64,000 nt of DNA from Hyphomicrobiales bacterium (GCA_900489925.1 UEHQ01000021.1:99369-163368), one strand, 5' to 3'. Numbered from the stretch's first letter, positions 25,864 to 34,806 are shown. A program made the numbers and translations. Notes: generated from the letters alone by a model not told the origin.

Positions 25864-27129
25864 TTATGGCATCACCGGTTCTGGCAGCCTTTGCCGACGC
25901 CAGTTGCCGGCGGCCGGCAAGCGTCGAGGGGCGGCCAATTTCCCGGCTGCAAAATAGAAAAGAAATGTCCCGACATTGTAGGGAGTCAGGATGTCGATCT
26001 CGACAAAGGAGCGGATCGTGAGCAGCACCGCGATAGCGAACAGCAGGTAGGACTCGTCGTTCCTGATGTCCTCGATCAGGCGGCGCAGATGCCCCCACAG
26101 GATCCGAAGCAGCGTTAGGGCAAGCGTGATCACGCCGGCCAGGCCAAGCTCCACGGCCGTCTCGATATAGGTGTTGTGGAAATGGAAGCCGCTGCGCGAG
26201 CCGATGAAGAACTCTTCCCACAGACGCTCGGCCTCCGAAAACCCCTGGACCCAATAAGCCTGGTAGCCAACGCCGAAAATCGGATTCTGCTGCGCCGCCT
26301 CGATCCCCTGTTGCCAAAGATAGGTTCGGCCGGTCAGCGTGGAATCCTTGCCGAAAATACCGAGCACGGCATCGACAGCACCCAGATAGACACCCGCCAC
26401 GGCCAGAACGATGACCGCAACGCCGCCGCCCACGACCAAGAGCTTGCGTTGATTGGGCGTCAGCGCCAGCACAACCCGAAGCCCCACGATCAGCGCGATC
26501 ACCACGAACGTGGTCAGGACCGATGTTGCCGACTGGCAGGCAAGGAGGCAGTAGGCGGACAATAGGCCGACCACACCGGCAGCCGCCATCCAGAGGCGGC
26601 GCTCACCGAAGATGAACACCGCCGCGAAGCAAACGATCAGTCCCAGCGACGCATAGAATCCAAGCTGGTTCTTGGAGGCAAAGGCCCCGACGAAACTGAA
26701 GGTGCCGTCGAGCGGATCGTATTCGTAGTAGCCGAACAGCAGGGAGTAGACGAGAACGATACCGACGCCGGCAATCATGCCGACGGTCAGCGTCCTGACA
26801 TCGAGAACCCGCACCGCGATCAGCGCGCAGATCACCTGCGTTAGATACTGAATGCTGGCGCGCAGCGACACGCTGGGGACCGCCGACCAGAAGACCGACA
26901 GGAACGCCAGCGTCGCAAACGCGAAAATCCACATGTAGCGGCCGTAGCTGCCGAGTACCTTCTTGTAGTCGACGGCAATCAGCGGCAACCACAGCGCATA
27001 ATAAAGCAGGATCGCCACTTGACCGAACTTGATCGAGTAGGCGAAACAGAACAATGACAGCGCCACGGCGGGAATGGCATAGGCCGCATTCCCGCCGGGC
27101 TGGATGAGCGCCGACTTAGCGATACGCAT
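25864..27129 (-). CDS. exoQ: Exopolysaccharide polymerase ExoQ-like (O-antigen ligase / Wzy family)
   Basis: A 421-residue integral membrane protein with about 11-12 hydrophobic segments. The large periplasmic loop motif of the Wzy/WaaL family is visible: LTGRTYLWQQGIEAAQQNP and GVGYQAYW, then FHFHNTYIETAVELGLAG, with the conserved HN. ExoQ is needed for high-molecular-weight succinoglycan and is thought to polymerise lipid-linked octasaccharides on the periplasmic side. The gene starts 9 bases after exoF and precedes exoZ on the same strand. The order exoY-exoF-exoQ-exoZ is conserved, so the name is well supported. Confidence 0.92.
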   Translation of the reverse strand: MRIAKSALIQPGGNAAYAIPAVALSLFCFAYSIKFGQVAILLYYALWLPLIAVDYKKVLGSYGRYMWIFAFATLAFLSVFWSAVPSVSLRASIQYLTQVICALIAVRVLDVRTLTVGMIAGVGIVLVYSLLFGYYEYDPLDGTFSFVGAFASKNQLGFYASLGLIVCFAAVFIFGERRLWMAAAGVVGLLSAYCLLACQSATSVLTTFVVIALIVGLRVVLALTPNQRKLLVVGGGVAVIVLAVAGVYLGAVDAVLGIFGKDSTLTGRTYLWQQGIEAAQQNPIFGVGYQAYWVQGFSEAERLWEEFFIGSRSGFHFHNTYIETAVELGLAGVITLALTLLRILWGHLRRLIEDIRNDESYLLFAIAVLLTIRSFVEIDILTPYNVGTFLFYFAAGKLAAPRRLPAAGNWRRQRLPEPVMP

Positions 27130-27138
27130 TGGGCCTCG

Positions 27139-28410
27139 TTACCTCATATACAGACCGGCAGTGACCTTGATCAGGTCGCCGGGCTGCAGTGCAGTGTTCT
27201 CCTGCACCGGGATTTCCTTCGGCTTTCCATCGACTTCGCGGATGATCGAGTAGGCGATGCTGGCAGCGCCTGTGGTCCCGTCGAAACGAGCCGCATCCGT
27301 CGACTGCGTCAGAGCCTCCGACATCAGCGAATTGCTCGTTCCAAGCTTCAGGTTGAGCTCATCCAGCTGCGCATCGGCATTCTGGAGCTCCTGCGCCAGT
27401 TGGGCGTCCCAGTCGTTCTTGAGCGTGATCTCGTCCTGGTTGGCCTTGCTGATATCCTGCTTGGCCTTCAGCGAGTTCGTGTCGATATCGAGAAGAGTGG
27501 CCTCGATGTCGGCGGCACGCTGCTCGGCCGACATCTTGCGGGCGCTGAGCGCGAGGCCCCTCTCCGCCAGGTCCTCGACCTTGTCGCGATCTTCCGTCGC
27601 CAGCTGCAGCTGACGGTTCTGTGTCTCGGTCTTCTTCGCCAGCGTCTCGACTTCGCTTTGCAGCAGCCCGCGCAGATCGTCGAGCGCCTGTAGCTGCAGC
27701 GTCAACCGCTTCCTGCGTGACGTCATGAGTGCCGTCTCGCTTGCGAGCAGAGCCTTTGCTTCAGGCTTGTCGCGCAGCTCCGCAGGCATCTCGATCGTAT
27801 CCTGGTTGGCCGTTTCGGCCTTCAGGCGCGCTTGCTTCACGAGAAGCCGTGCGCGATCCGCCATGTAGACGACGGCATCGCCCTTGGCGTTGATGAAGTC
27901 GCGGGCGAAGCGTTGGCCCGCATCGGCGCGGCGAAGACCGCCGGCGATGCTCACGGCCTTGACGACCGTGAGATTCGGCGCAAACGGGTATTCACCCGGC
28001 TTTTCCACGTCGCCGGAAAGATAGACCGGCCGGAACTCCGACAGCTCGACGGAAGCCGACGGTCGATCCTTCAAGGCGAATTGCTTCTGCAACGCAGAGC
28101 CGATTTCCTGCGCGATCGCGTCGGTCGTCTTTCCAGACGCCGGCACATCGCCGACGAACGGCAGCGAAATGCTGCCCGACGGACCTACCGCGTAGTCGCC
28201 GCTGACGACTGACCAGTCACGGATCGTTCCATCCGCCGTCTGCCATTCGGCAACCCGGATCTTCAGCTTGTCCATCACCCCGAGCCGATAGTCATCGGCG
28301 CTGGCAATGCACGTTGATAACAGAAAGGCATTCAACCCGGCCGCAAGCGCGATACCGGATTGCAGGGCACGGGTTCGCCCGGCCTTGCCGCCAAAGAAGC
28401 GTCTATTCAT
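27139..28410 (-). CDS. exoF: Polysaccharide export protein ExoF-like (Wza/OPX-related)
   Basis: A protein of about 423 residues. The N-terminal export signal (ALQSGIALAAGLNAFLLSTC) ends near IASADD. The polysaccharide export domain follows (YRLGVMDKLKIRVAEW, SGSISLPFVGDVPASGKT), then an SLBB-like segment (VYLSGDVEKPGEYPFAPNLT) and a long coiled-coil region (about 215-355, rich in Glu, Gln, Ala and Leu). In S. meliloti ExoF is needed with ExoY for the first step of succinoglycan assembly and has an export-domain fold. ATG 28410 with GGGGA upstream is chosen over the longer frame to 28437. It is followed after 9 bases by exoQ. Confidence 0.93.
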   Translation of the reverse strand: MNRRFFGGKAGRTRALQSGIALAAGLNAFLLSTCIASADDYRLGVMDKLKIRVAEWQTADGTIRDWSVVSGDYAVGPSGSISLPFVGDVPASGKTTDAIAQEIGSALQKQFALKDRPSASVELSEFRPVYLSGDVEKPGEYPFAPNLTVVKAVSIAGGLRRADAGQRFARDFINAKGDAVVYMADRARLLVKQARLKAETANQDTIEMPAELRDKPEAKALLASETALMTSRRKRLTLQLQALDDLRGLLQSEVETLAKKTETQNRQLQLATEDRDKVEDLAERGLALSARKMSAEQRAADIEATLLDIDTNSLKAKQDISKANQDEITLKNDWDAQLAQELQNADAQLDELNLKLGTSNSLMSEALTQSTDAARFDGTTGAASIAYSIIREVDGKPKEIPVQENTALQPGDLIKVTAGLYMR

Positions 28411-28488
28411 AACTTTCCCCGTGTTACGGCACGACAAGGCTCAAGGCGTTGCCGCGCGTTTGCTCGTGGAGCTTGGAAGAAGAAGCAG

Positions 28489-29169
28489 CTAGTAGCTGCC
28501 GCGCTGAGCGCAAACGGCGGGGATGGTGCGTGCGATAATCACGACATCCCGGACCAACGACCAGTTCTCGACATAGTGGGTGTCGAAAGCGACGCGGGCT
28601 GCGTAGGAAACATCGTTTCGTCCGCTGACCTGCCAGAGGCCAGTAAGGCCCGGACGCGATTGCAGATAATAAACGGCCGCATGCTCGTACATTTCAAGTT
28701 CGTCTTGAACGACGGGACGCGGTCCGACGATGCTCATTTCGCCGCGAATGATGTTGAAGAGCTGGGGCAGCTCATCAAGGCTCAGCTTGCGCAACACCGC
28801 ACCAACGGCAGTGACCCGGGGGTCATTCTGCAGCTTGCGCGTTGCACGCCATTCTTCCATGGCTTGCGGGTTGTTTCGCAGGTGCTCCTGCAGAACCTTG
28901 TCGCCATTGGTCACCATTGTCCGAAACTTCAGGCAACGGAATTCCTGGCCGTTATGGCCGATACGACGATGCCCATAGAAGGCCGGACCTCTGTCCGTGA
29001 GCTTCACAAGGAGCATCACCATAAGAAAAATCGGGCTGAGAAACAGTAGCCCGATGCAGGCAGCGGACACATCGAATGCCCGTTTTGCGAATCCGCCGGT
29101 GGGCGGAAACACCCTTTCGTGAACTGCGCCATAGAATGGCGAACTGTCCGATCTCGTCGCAGACTTCAT
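28489..29169 (-). CDS. exoY: Undecaprenyl-phosphate galactosephosphotransferase ExoY
   Basis: A 226-residue bacterial sugar transferase that starts succinoglycan synthesis by putting galactose-1-phosphate on the lipid carrier. One N-terminal membrane segment (FDVSAACIGLLFLSPIFLMV) is followed by the catalytic domain with FRCLKFRTMV, RVTAVGAVLRKLSLDELPQL, EMSIVGPRPV and RPGLTGLWQVSGR, all diagnostic. GGAG stands 9 bases before ATG 29169. It is the first gene of exoY-exoF-exoQ-exoZ and is divergent from exoX across a 770-base AT-rich region. In S. meliloti this promoter region is controlled by MucR and the ExoS/ChvI system; here such control is only inferred. Confidence 0.95.
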   Translation of the reverse strand: MKSATRSDSSPFYGAVHERVFPPTGGFAKRAFDVSAACIGLLFLSPIFLMVMLLVKLTDRGPAFYGHRRIGHNGQEFRCLKFRTMVTNGDKVLQEHLRNNPQAMEEWRATRKLQNDPRVTAVGAVLRKLSLDELPQLFNIIRGEMSIVGPRPVVQDELEMYEHAAVYYLQSRPGLTGLWQVSGRNDVSYAARVAFDTHYVENWSLVRDVVIIARTIPAVCAQRGSY

Positions 29170-29939
29170 AGAGGTAACTCCACTTATGTTTGCCGTTTGG
29201 TCGGTAGGCTCAGGACGCTTAGCTAGCGCTGACGAGTTTGAAGTGTATGAGCGGATTTTGTTTTTTTAAGCCACATTTTTAAAACCAAACGTTTCCGAAC
29301 GGTTTTGATAGGGTGCTGTTCACCTTTTTGTCTTTCAGCAATCACTGAAACAATTTTACATCTGTCGGACATTCTTGAATTGATCTTTGCACAACAAAAC
29401 AACCTGAACGTCAGTTGCTTGATCGCGCAAAAATACTGAAGTCTAAGTCGTTGCGACATCTGTCGGCGAAATCATCCGTTTGATCGTTCGCTTCTGCACG
29501 AGGGGTGGTTTTGATCTTGCCGGACAGATTTTTATTGCATCGCAACATTGATTTCGCATGGCACAAACGAAACGTTTGAAATTAAAACTTTGTAATAAAA
29601 GTTGAACGTAAAACGCCCGAGCGGCAACTGATGCGGCAGGGAATTGTGGCGCGGTCGATACAATCCGTCGCCAGTTTCGCCACATTCGAGAACGACGCAG
29701 CCATCTCGTTGCGTTTGCTTCGAAAAATGCGAGAAATCGTCATAAGTGGTATTTTTACCAATCCCCGGAACAAACATTTAAGATCGTGCTTGTACTACCG
29801 GTACCGCAGACGCAAATAACGTCTCCAGAGCTTCTGTTAAATCAAGAAGTCCTGTAAAACGTGTCTACCAAAGGTCCTGATGGGGCGGTCGTATTCAATG
29901 GTTGTTCATTGAATGATGGCTCCGATGGGGAGGCAACAT
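29170..29939. promoter_or_regulatory. AT-rich divergent regulatory region between exoY and exoX
   Basis: A 770-base gap without a supported gene. It is much richer in A and T than its surroundings, with T-runs near 29258-29282 and AAAACC...GGTTTT repeats near 29281-29306. Such regions upstream of exoY and exoX bind MucR/Ros-type regulators in related bacteria, but no defined box is claimed here. A palindrome at its right end is listed separately. Confidence 0.5.
29893..29914 (+). promoter_or_regulatory. Palindrome in the exoX leader
   Basis: ATTCAATG and CATTGAAT are perfect 8-bp arms around GTTGTT. The repeat ends 13 bases before the strong exoX Shine-Dalgarno (GGGGAGG, 29927-29933), so it may be a protein site or an mRNA hairpin affecting exoX expression. 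Confidence 0.55.
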
Positions 29940-30212
29940 ATGTATGCACCTCGCGTTTTCGTCAGCATGCTCGGCGCATTGGCGGTTTTTGCAATCGCGA
30001 CTTATTGGCTGGGCGGCTCTCTTTCCAGCGCACTTATCAAGACGGCGATCTGCGCTGTCCTCCTCCAGGCCGGCTACTTCGGCGGCGTGCTGTATCTCGT
30101 GTGGAAAGAGTCCCGGAGCCGGAACGTGAACAAGAACGCATCGGCACGCAGCGAAGAGCCGGAAAAGCTGCCTGTCTCGCCGTTCAAGGGCTCCGAACCC
30201 TTCAACCGCTGA
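29940..30212 (+). CDS. exoX: Exopolysaccharide production repressor ExoX (SyrA/PsiA family)
   Basis: A small membrane protein of 90 residues starting MYAPRVFVSMLGALAVFAIA, with two hydrophobic segments (about 6-26 and 33-55) and a basic, hydrophilic tail. ExoX and its Rhizobium counterpart PsiA lower exopolysaccharide output after transcription, and the exoX:exoY ratio matters, probably through action on ExoY in the inner membrane. ATG 29940 has GGGGAGG 6 bases upstream; the frame is open from 29913. The position divergent from exoY and before exoU is as in S. meliloti. The very strong ribosome binding site and the nearby palindrome suggest tuned expression. Confidence 0.92.
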   Translation: MYAPRVFVSMLGALAVFAIATYWLGGSLSSALIKTAICAVLLQAGYFGGVLYLVWKESRSRNVNKNASARSEEPEKLPVSPFKGSEPFNR

Positions 30213-30344
30213 GAATCGAATCGCCGTCGTCCCTGCCACGACGCCCTGGCCGCGGGGATCGGCCCGTAACATCATGTGAAGTCCGATCCGTTGTCTGCCG
30301 TCGCCCGACGTCCTAGTTCTGGGGCGAAACAACGGAGGTAGAGT

Positions 30345-31346
30345 GTGGCTCAAACGGCAAGCACCTGTGTCATCATCGCCGCCAAGAATGCGGCCGATAC
30401 CATCGAGACCGCTGTCAGATCAGCCCTGCGCGAGCAGGAAGTGGCCGAAGTCATCGTGGTCGATGACGGATCGACCGATGGCACCGCCGACGCTGCGAAG
30501 CGGGGCGACGACGCAAGCGGCAGACTTCATGTGGTCCGATTCGACGTCAACAAGGGCCCATCAGCGGCCCGCAACCACGCGATCGACATCTCTTCCGCTC
30601 CCCTGATCGCCATTCTCGATGCCGACGACTTCTTCTTCGAAGAGCGGTTCCGTCGAATGCTTGCGGAGGATGACTGGGAGTTCGTGGCTGACAACATTGC
30701 CTTCGTCGATGCCGATGCGGCCGCCCTCGCCTCCGAGAAGCTGGACGACTTCGACGAGGATCCGCTTTTCCTCGACCTTACGACCTTCGTGGACGGCAAC
30801 ATCTCCAAGCGCGGCGTCCGGCGAGGCGAGATCGGCTTCCTCAAGCCGGTCATGCGCCGCTCGTTTCTCGACAAGCATGGATTGCGATATCGCGAGGACA
30901 TGCGCCTCGGCGAGGATTACGATCTCTATATCCGCGCCCTGGCGCTGGGCGCCCGATACAAGGTCATCCATAGTTGCGGCTATGGAGCTGTCGTTCGCAG
31001 CAACTCGCTGAGCGGCAGCCACCGCACCGGTGATTTGCAACGGCTCTATGAAGCTGACCGCGCGCTTCTTGCAACATCCGAGCTGCCCCGACCCGCGGCC
31101 GCGGCGGTACGGCGGCACGAGCGCCACGTCCGCGGGAAGTACGAGCTGCGCCGCTTCCTGGATATCAAGTCCCAATCGGGCCCGCTCGCGGCAATCGCCC
31201 ATGTGCTGAAGCATCCGGGCGCCTTTCCGGCCATCGCCGGCGGCATTCTCGCCGACAAGACCGAGCGCTGGCGCAACCCGGCCGGCGTCTCGGTCACGAT
31301 TGAAGGCGAGCGTTTGCGATATCTTCTGCCGGCCCAGGCCAAGTAG
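30345..31346 (+). CDS. exoU: Glycosyltransferase family 2, ExoU-like
   Basis: A 333-residue GT2 enzyme with the GT-A fold: CVIIAAKNAADTIETAVRSA, VIVVDDGSTDGT, NKGPSAARNHAI and the metal-binding LDADDFFFEERF. The later GEDYDLYIRAL supplies the GED acceptor motif. There is no membrane segment. In S. meliloti ExoU adds the sixth sugar of the succinoglycan octasaccharide by a beta-1,6 bond. The start is GTG 30345 with GGAGG 6 bases upstream; no better ATG exists. It follows exoX and converges on exoW with only 6 bases between the stops, both within one palindrome. In S. meliloti exoV comes next, but here it is absent. The name rests on position and family. Confidence 0.88.
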   Translation: MAQTASTCVIIAAKNAADTIETAVRSALREQEVAEVIVVDDGSTDGTADAAKRGDDASGRLHVVRFDVNKGPSAARNHAIDISSAPLIAILDADDFFFEERFRRMLAEDDWEFVADNIAFVDADAAALASEKLDDFDEDPLFLDLTTFVDGNISKRGVRRGEIGFLKPVMRRSFLDKHGLRYREDMRLGEDYDLYIRALALGARYKVIHSCGYGAVVRSNSLSGSHRTGDLQRLYEADRALLATSELPRPAAAAVRRHERHVRGKYELRRFLDIKSQSGPLAAIAHVLKHPGAFPAIAGGILADKTERWRNPAGVSVTIEGERLRYLLPAQAK

Positions 31347-31361
31347 CGAAAGCTACTTGGC
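31338..31361. terminator. Bidirectional hairpin formed by the ends of exoU and exoW
   Basis: GCCAAGTAGC and GCTACTTGGC form a perfect 10-bp stem closed by a GAAA tetraloop. The TAG of exoU and the TAG of exoW lie in opposite arms, so both proteins end in Ala-Lys because of the symmetry. No U-tract follows on either side. Confidence 0.7.
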
Positions 31362-32312
31362 GAGCTTGCCCACGGCGAGCTGCAGGGCGCTTTGCAACAG
31401 GCGCGGATCCTGCGCCACCCAGCGCGCCAGCAACTTGAAATCAGGACGTCCGCGCCGGCGCAGAACCCCGATCTGACTCCAGACGGCCTGCTTGCGCGCC
31501 ATCATCTTGTGCGCCTTGATAGCCTCGATCTCGCGCGGACGGCGCGCGAAGCGGGTCTCGAGCCGATCGAGCGCCATCCAGGTGATGAATTGCTGCTTCA
31601 GGAACTCCGGCGACGTGTTGTCGACGCCGTGAAAGATGTTGATCCCTTCCCCGCGCAGCGCGCCGGCCTCGGCGCAGAGCAGCACCTGCTTCGCCGCGAG
31701 CATGCAATCGCAGAAGTACAGCACATCCTCGGCCGCCAGACGCAACGCCGCATCGAAGCGAACGGTCTCGATCAACGGCCGACTGATGACCATGCATGAC
31801 ATGTGCAGGAAGGCCCAGTTGTTGACCATGACCCCGGCAATGTCGGGCACGTCAAGGACGACGGGCTTTTCCATCACCCGGCGGGCGCCTTCGACTTGCT
31901 CCAGCGCCGCAATTCCGAAGTGGTAGTCGAATTCCTCGCCACCCTCGATCGAGGCCCAGTAGCAATCGCCACCGAGCGCCTGCATCGCGGCAAAGGCATT
32001 CGCCAGATGGTTCGGCGTCCAGATATCGTCCGAATCGAGGAACGCCACATAGCTCGTCTGACCGGCAACATGATCGAGGCCGGTATTGCGCGCTCCACCC
32101 GGGCCGGCGTTCGGCTGGCTGACGACGGTGATTCGCGCACGTTCCTCCTCGGGAAGCGGCGCAAGTTCGCTGGCTACCGGATACGGCGACTGGTCGTCGA
32201 CAACGATGATGTCGAAGTCCTGGAAAGTCTGCGAAAAGGCCGACGCCAGCGCCCGCCTGAGGATCCCGTCCTCCCGCTGATAGAACGGGATGATGATCGT
32301 GAAAGTCGCCAT
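31353..32312 (-). CDS. exoW: Glycosyltransferase family 2, ExoW-like
   Basis: A 319-residue GT2 enzyme, equal to the length I recall for S. meliloti ExoW. The GT-A motifs are FTIIIPFYQREDGILRRALA, IIVVDDQSPYPVASEL, PNAGPGGARNTGLDHV and AFLDSDDIWTPNHL. ExoW adds the seventh sugar of the succinoglycan unit by a beta-1,3 bond. The open frame extends to 32411, but ATG 32312 has AAGGAGAG 7 bases upstream and opens the domain, so it is chosen. Transcription is leftward, convergent with exoU and divergent from exoH. In S. meliloti exoV stands between exoU and exoW and exoT beyond exoW; both are missing here. Confidence 0.9.
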   Translation of the reverse strand: MATFTIIIPFYQREDGILRRALASAFSQTFQDFDIIVVDDQSPYPVASELAPLPEEERARITVVSQPNAGPGGARNTGLDHVAGQTSYVAFLDSDDIWTPNHLANAFAAMQALGGDCYWASIEGGEEFDYHFGIAALEQVEGARRVMEKPVVLDVPDIAGVMVNNWAFLHMSCMVISRPLIETVRFDAALRLAAEDVLYFCDCMLAAKQVLLCAEAGALRGEGINIFHGVDNTSPEFLKQQFITWMALDRLETRFARRPREIEAIKAHKMMARKQAVWSQIGVLRRRGRPDFKLLARWVAQDPRLLQSALQLAVGKLAK

Positions 32313-32853
32313 ACTCTCTCCTTGAGAGGTTCGAATTGGTGCTTCAGTCCGCGCATATAGCGGCCGAGGGATCGGCCACAAGCTGCTGCAGCGCACAATC
32401 ATCAGGGGCATTTCGTCCGAAATTTGTCAAAGCGAGCAAACAACCGATTCACGAACATCTGTCTCAAAATGCAGCTGCAAGCTGCTATTTGCCCCATTCT
32501 TGCCACAAAAAGCAGTCTGCGACGTCTCTAACATTGTAACATTCTTCACCAGTCGACAAAAACTTTCGTGTTCGCCGGCCGGCTGCAAACAGCTAACCCA
32601 ATGAATATAACCATTTTCTTGAATGCACTGCTGACGTTGACATAGACGCCAGCTCACGACGCTCGCTGGAGCGCCAAAAGAGCTTCCGTAACGGCAGGTA
32701 GCAAACGTTTCAAACCGCGACCGACGATCACTTTTTGCTGCAGTGCCATATTTTATTCCGCGAATCCGCCCTAGCTTCTCGCCTGCGGGCTCGGGTCTGC
32801 TCTGATTGAAACGGTCGCGAGGGAGGTGCGACCCAAAAGGGGTGACTGATAAC
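32313..32853. other. 541-base divergent gap between exoW and exoH
   Basis: No supported gene lies here. The sequence is relatively AT-rich and should hold the promoters of exoW (leftward) and exoH (rightward). Small repeats are visible: GCAGC-TGCAA-GCTGC at 32471-32485, and a tandem TAACATTG/TAACATTC at 32529-32544. In S. meliloti exoT lies in this neighbourhood; here there is neither an open frame nor a recognisable remnant of it. Confidence 0.5.
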
Positions 32854-33975
32854 GTGAATGTTGATGCAAACGTTTCCTCGCGGATCAACTTGATGCGCAT
32901 AGTGCTCATTTCGGGCATCGTGTTTGTTCATATACCGTTTGATGCAGCAAATAGCGCTTTCAACGGGACTTACGGGATTTTCGACTGGTTCAGGGTGTTT
33001 CTGACGGAAGCGCTGTTCCGCGTCGGCGTGCCGTGTTTGAGTGCAATCTCCGGTTATCTGCTGTTTCGCAGCGGGTTGGAGAGCTTCAGCTATCTGAAGA
33101 CCGTGCGAACCAAGTCGCAGACGGTGCTGCTGCCGTTTCTGCTTTGGAACAGCGCGTTCTTTCTCGCAATCGTCGTCGCGCTCGGTTTCGGCCTGGGCAA
33201 CGGCTATGTGCCGGATCCCTGGCACGCATCCGCACGCGAACTGATGACACAGTTCCTTGCAACGGAGGACTTTCCGGTCAACGTCCCGCTCTACTTCCTG
33301 CGCGATCTGTTCGTCTGCATTCTGCTTTCGCCGCTGCTCGCCTGGCTGATCAGCCGCGTGCCGTTGCTAACGCTTTCGGTATTGCTGGTGTTGGCGCTGG
33401 TTCCGGAACTGTCGCTCTACATCGTTCTCAAGCGTTCGATCCTCTTCAGTTTCAGCCTCGGAATCTACATTGGGTTGTACAAGATCGATCTGAAAGCGCT
33501 TGACCGCTATGCGCCTGTTGGGGTGGCACTTCTGCTTGCGAGCTCCGCGCTGCTTGCGACGATCATCTACCTGACCGGTCCATCGATGCCCGATTGGGTA
33601 CAATTGTTCCGCAACACGCTGGCAATTGTCGGCGCCCTCGGCTTCTGGCTGCTATCCGCATTGCTGATCAAAACCCAGATCGGCCAACGCCTCTCGAAGA
33701 CCGGAAGCCTCAGCTTCTGGATCTTCTGCGCGCACTATCCCCTGCTGCTTTTTCTCTGGATTGTCTGGGGCAAGGCAGGGATCAGCGTCTATCCGCTGTT
33801 CTTCCTGGGCTCGCTGGCGTTGCTGTTTCCGGTTCTTGCGGTTTCCAACAGCCTCTGCCGAACGATCGCTCCCCGCCTCTATGCGACGCTGACAGGCGGG
33901 CGCACAAAAAAGCGGGCCGAAGTGCCTGCAACGGCAGCGGCGATCTCCTCCGAATTCATTTCACAGCGAAGGTGA
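32854..33975 (+). CDS. exoH: Succinyltransferase ExoH-like (acyltransferase 3 family)
   Basis: A membrane protein of about 373 residues with roughly ten hydrophobic segments. INLMRIVLISGIVFVHIPFD carries the family histidine, and SAISGYLLFRSG and KTVLLPFL-like sequence (here QTVLLPFLLWNSAFFL) follow. ExoH is needed for succinyl modification of succinoglycan, which in S. meliloti controls cleavage by ExoK and symbiotic activity. The start is uncertain: GTG 32854 with AAGGGG about 11 bases upstream is used, GTG 32842 is an alternative, and the frame is open back to TTG 32806. The gene ends 3 bases before exoK, the same order as in S. meliloti. Confidence 0.87.
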   Translation: MNVDANVSSRINLMRIVLISGIVFVHIPFDAANSAFNGTYGIFDWFRVFLTEALFRVGVPCLSAISGYLLFRSGLESFSYLKTVRTKSQTVLLPFLLWNSAFFLAIVVALGFGLGNGYVPDPWHASARELMTQFLATEDFPVNVPLYFLRDLFVCILLSPLLAWLISRVPLLTLSVLLVLALVPELSLYIVLKRSILFSFSLGIYIGLYKIDLKALDRYAPVGVALLLASSALLATIIYLTGPSMPDWVQLFRNTLAIVGALGFWLLSALLIKTQIGQRLSKTGSLSFWIFCAHYPLLLFLWIVWGKAGISVYPLFFLGSLALLFPVLAVSNSLCRTIAPRLYATLTGGRTKKRAEVPATAAAISSEFISQRR

Positions 33976-33978
33976 CAC

Positions 33979-34770
33979 ATGACGACCAAAATCGCCCATG
34001 CGCGAACACTTTCCCCCACTCTTGGCCTACTCGGAGTCCTCGTTCTCGGCGCCTCGTCGGCTGTCGCCCAGCAGGCCGGCGGCTCCTTTATCGAGAACTT
34101 CGACAAGCTCGACCGCAGCGCCTGGTATGTCTCCGACGGCTGGAACAACGGTGCCCACCAGAACTGCACCTGGTCAAAGAACCAGGTGAAGGTCGAAGGC
34201 GGCTCCCTGCATCTTTCCTTCGCCGAGGGGCAATCAAAGGATCGCAAGTATCTCTGCGGCGAAATCCAGACGACCAAGCGATACGGCTACGGAACCTATG
34301 AAGCGCGCATGAAGGCCGGCACCGGCTCTGGCCTGAATTCCGCGTTCTTCACCTACATCGGCCCGGCGGACAAGAAGGAGCACGACGAGATCGACTTCGA
34401 GGTGCTGGGAAAGAACACCGGCCAGGTGCAGGTCAATCAGTACGTCAAGGCCAAGGGCGGGAACGAGAAGCTCGTCCCCGTCGGCAGCAAGGCGGATGAC
34501 GGCTTCAACGACTACGCCTTTGTCTGGGAACCCGGCCGTTTGCGCTACTATCTCAACGGCAAGCTCGTGCAGGACGTGACCGACCCGTCGAAAATCCCGA
34601 CCAACCCGCAGAAGATCTTCTTCAGCCTCTGGGGAACGGACACGCTGTCGAACTGGATGGGGCGCTTTGCCTACACGCAGCCGGCCACGCTGGAAGTCGA
34701 GCGGCTTGCCTATACGGCCGTCGGTGCTCCTTGCCAGTTCCCCGAATCCATCGCCTGCACGCTCAACTAA
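33979..34770 (+). CDS. exoK: Secreted endo-beta-1,3-1,4-glycanase ExoK (GH16)
   Basis: A 263-residue glycoside hydrolase. An N-terminal signal peptide (LSPTLGLLGVLVLGASSAVA, cleavage near AQQ) precedes a GH16 jelly-roll domain. The catalytic motif is HDEIDFEVLG, with the nucleophile and acid/base glutamates and the assisting aspartate in place. YGTYEARMKAG and WEPGRLRYYLNGKLV are further family marks. ExoK cuts nascent succinoglycan to low-molecular-weight forms outside the cell. The gene starts 3 bases after exoH and lies 36 bases before exoL, in the conserved exoH-exoK-exoL-exoA-exoM-exoO-exoP order. All expected catalytic residues are present. Confidence 0.95.
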   Translation: MTTKIAHARTLSPTLGLLGVLVLGASSAVAQQAGGSFIENFDKLDRSAWYVSDGWNNGAHQNCTWSKNQVKVEGGSLHLSFAEGQSKDRKYLCGEIQTTKRYGYGTYEARMKAGTGSGLNSAFFTYIGPADKKEHDEIDFEVLGKNTGQVQVNQYVKAKGGNEKLVPVGSKADDGFNDYAFVWEPGRLRYYLNGKLVQDVTDPSKIPTNPQKIFFSLWGTDTLSNWMGRFAYTQPATLEVERLAYTAVGAPCQFPESIACTLN

Positions 34771-34806
34771 GTGATGCCACCGGCTCGCAACGGAGAAGAC
34801 ATCTCT

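Noticed and set aside
29861..30316. A 151-codon frame overlapping exoX
   Set aside because: exoX in the other frame has a strong ribosome site, two membrane segments and the conserved place; this frame is Arg- and Pro-rich without features.
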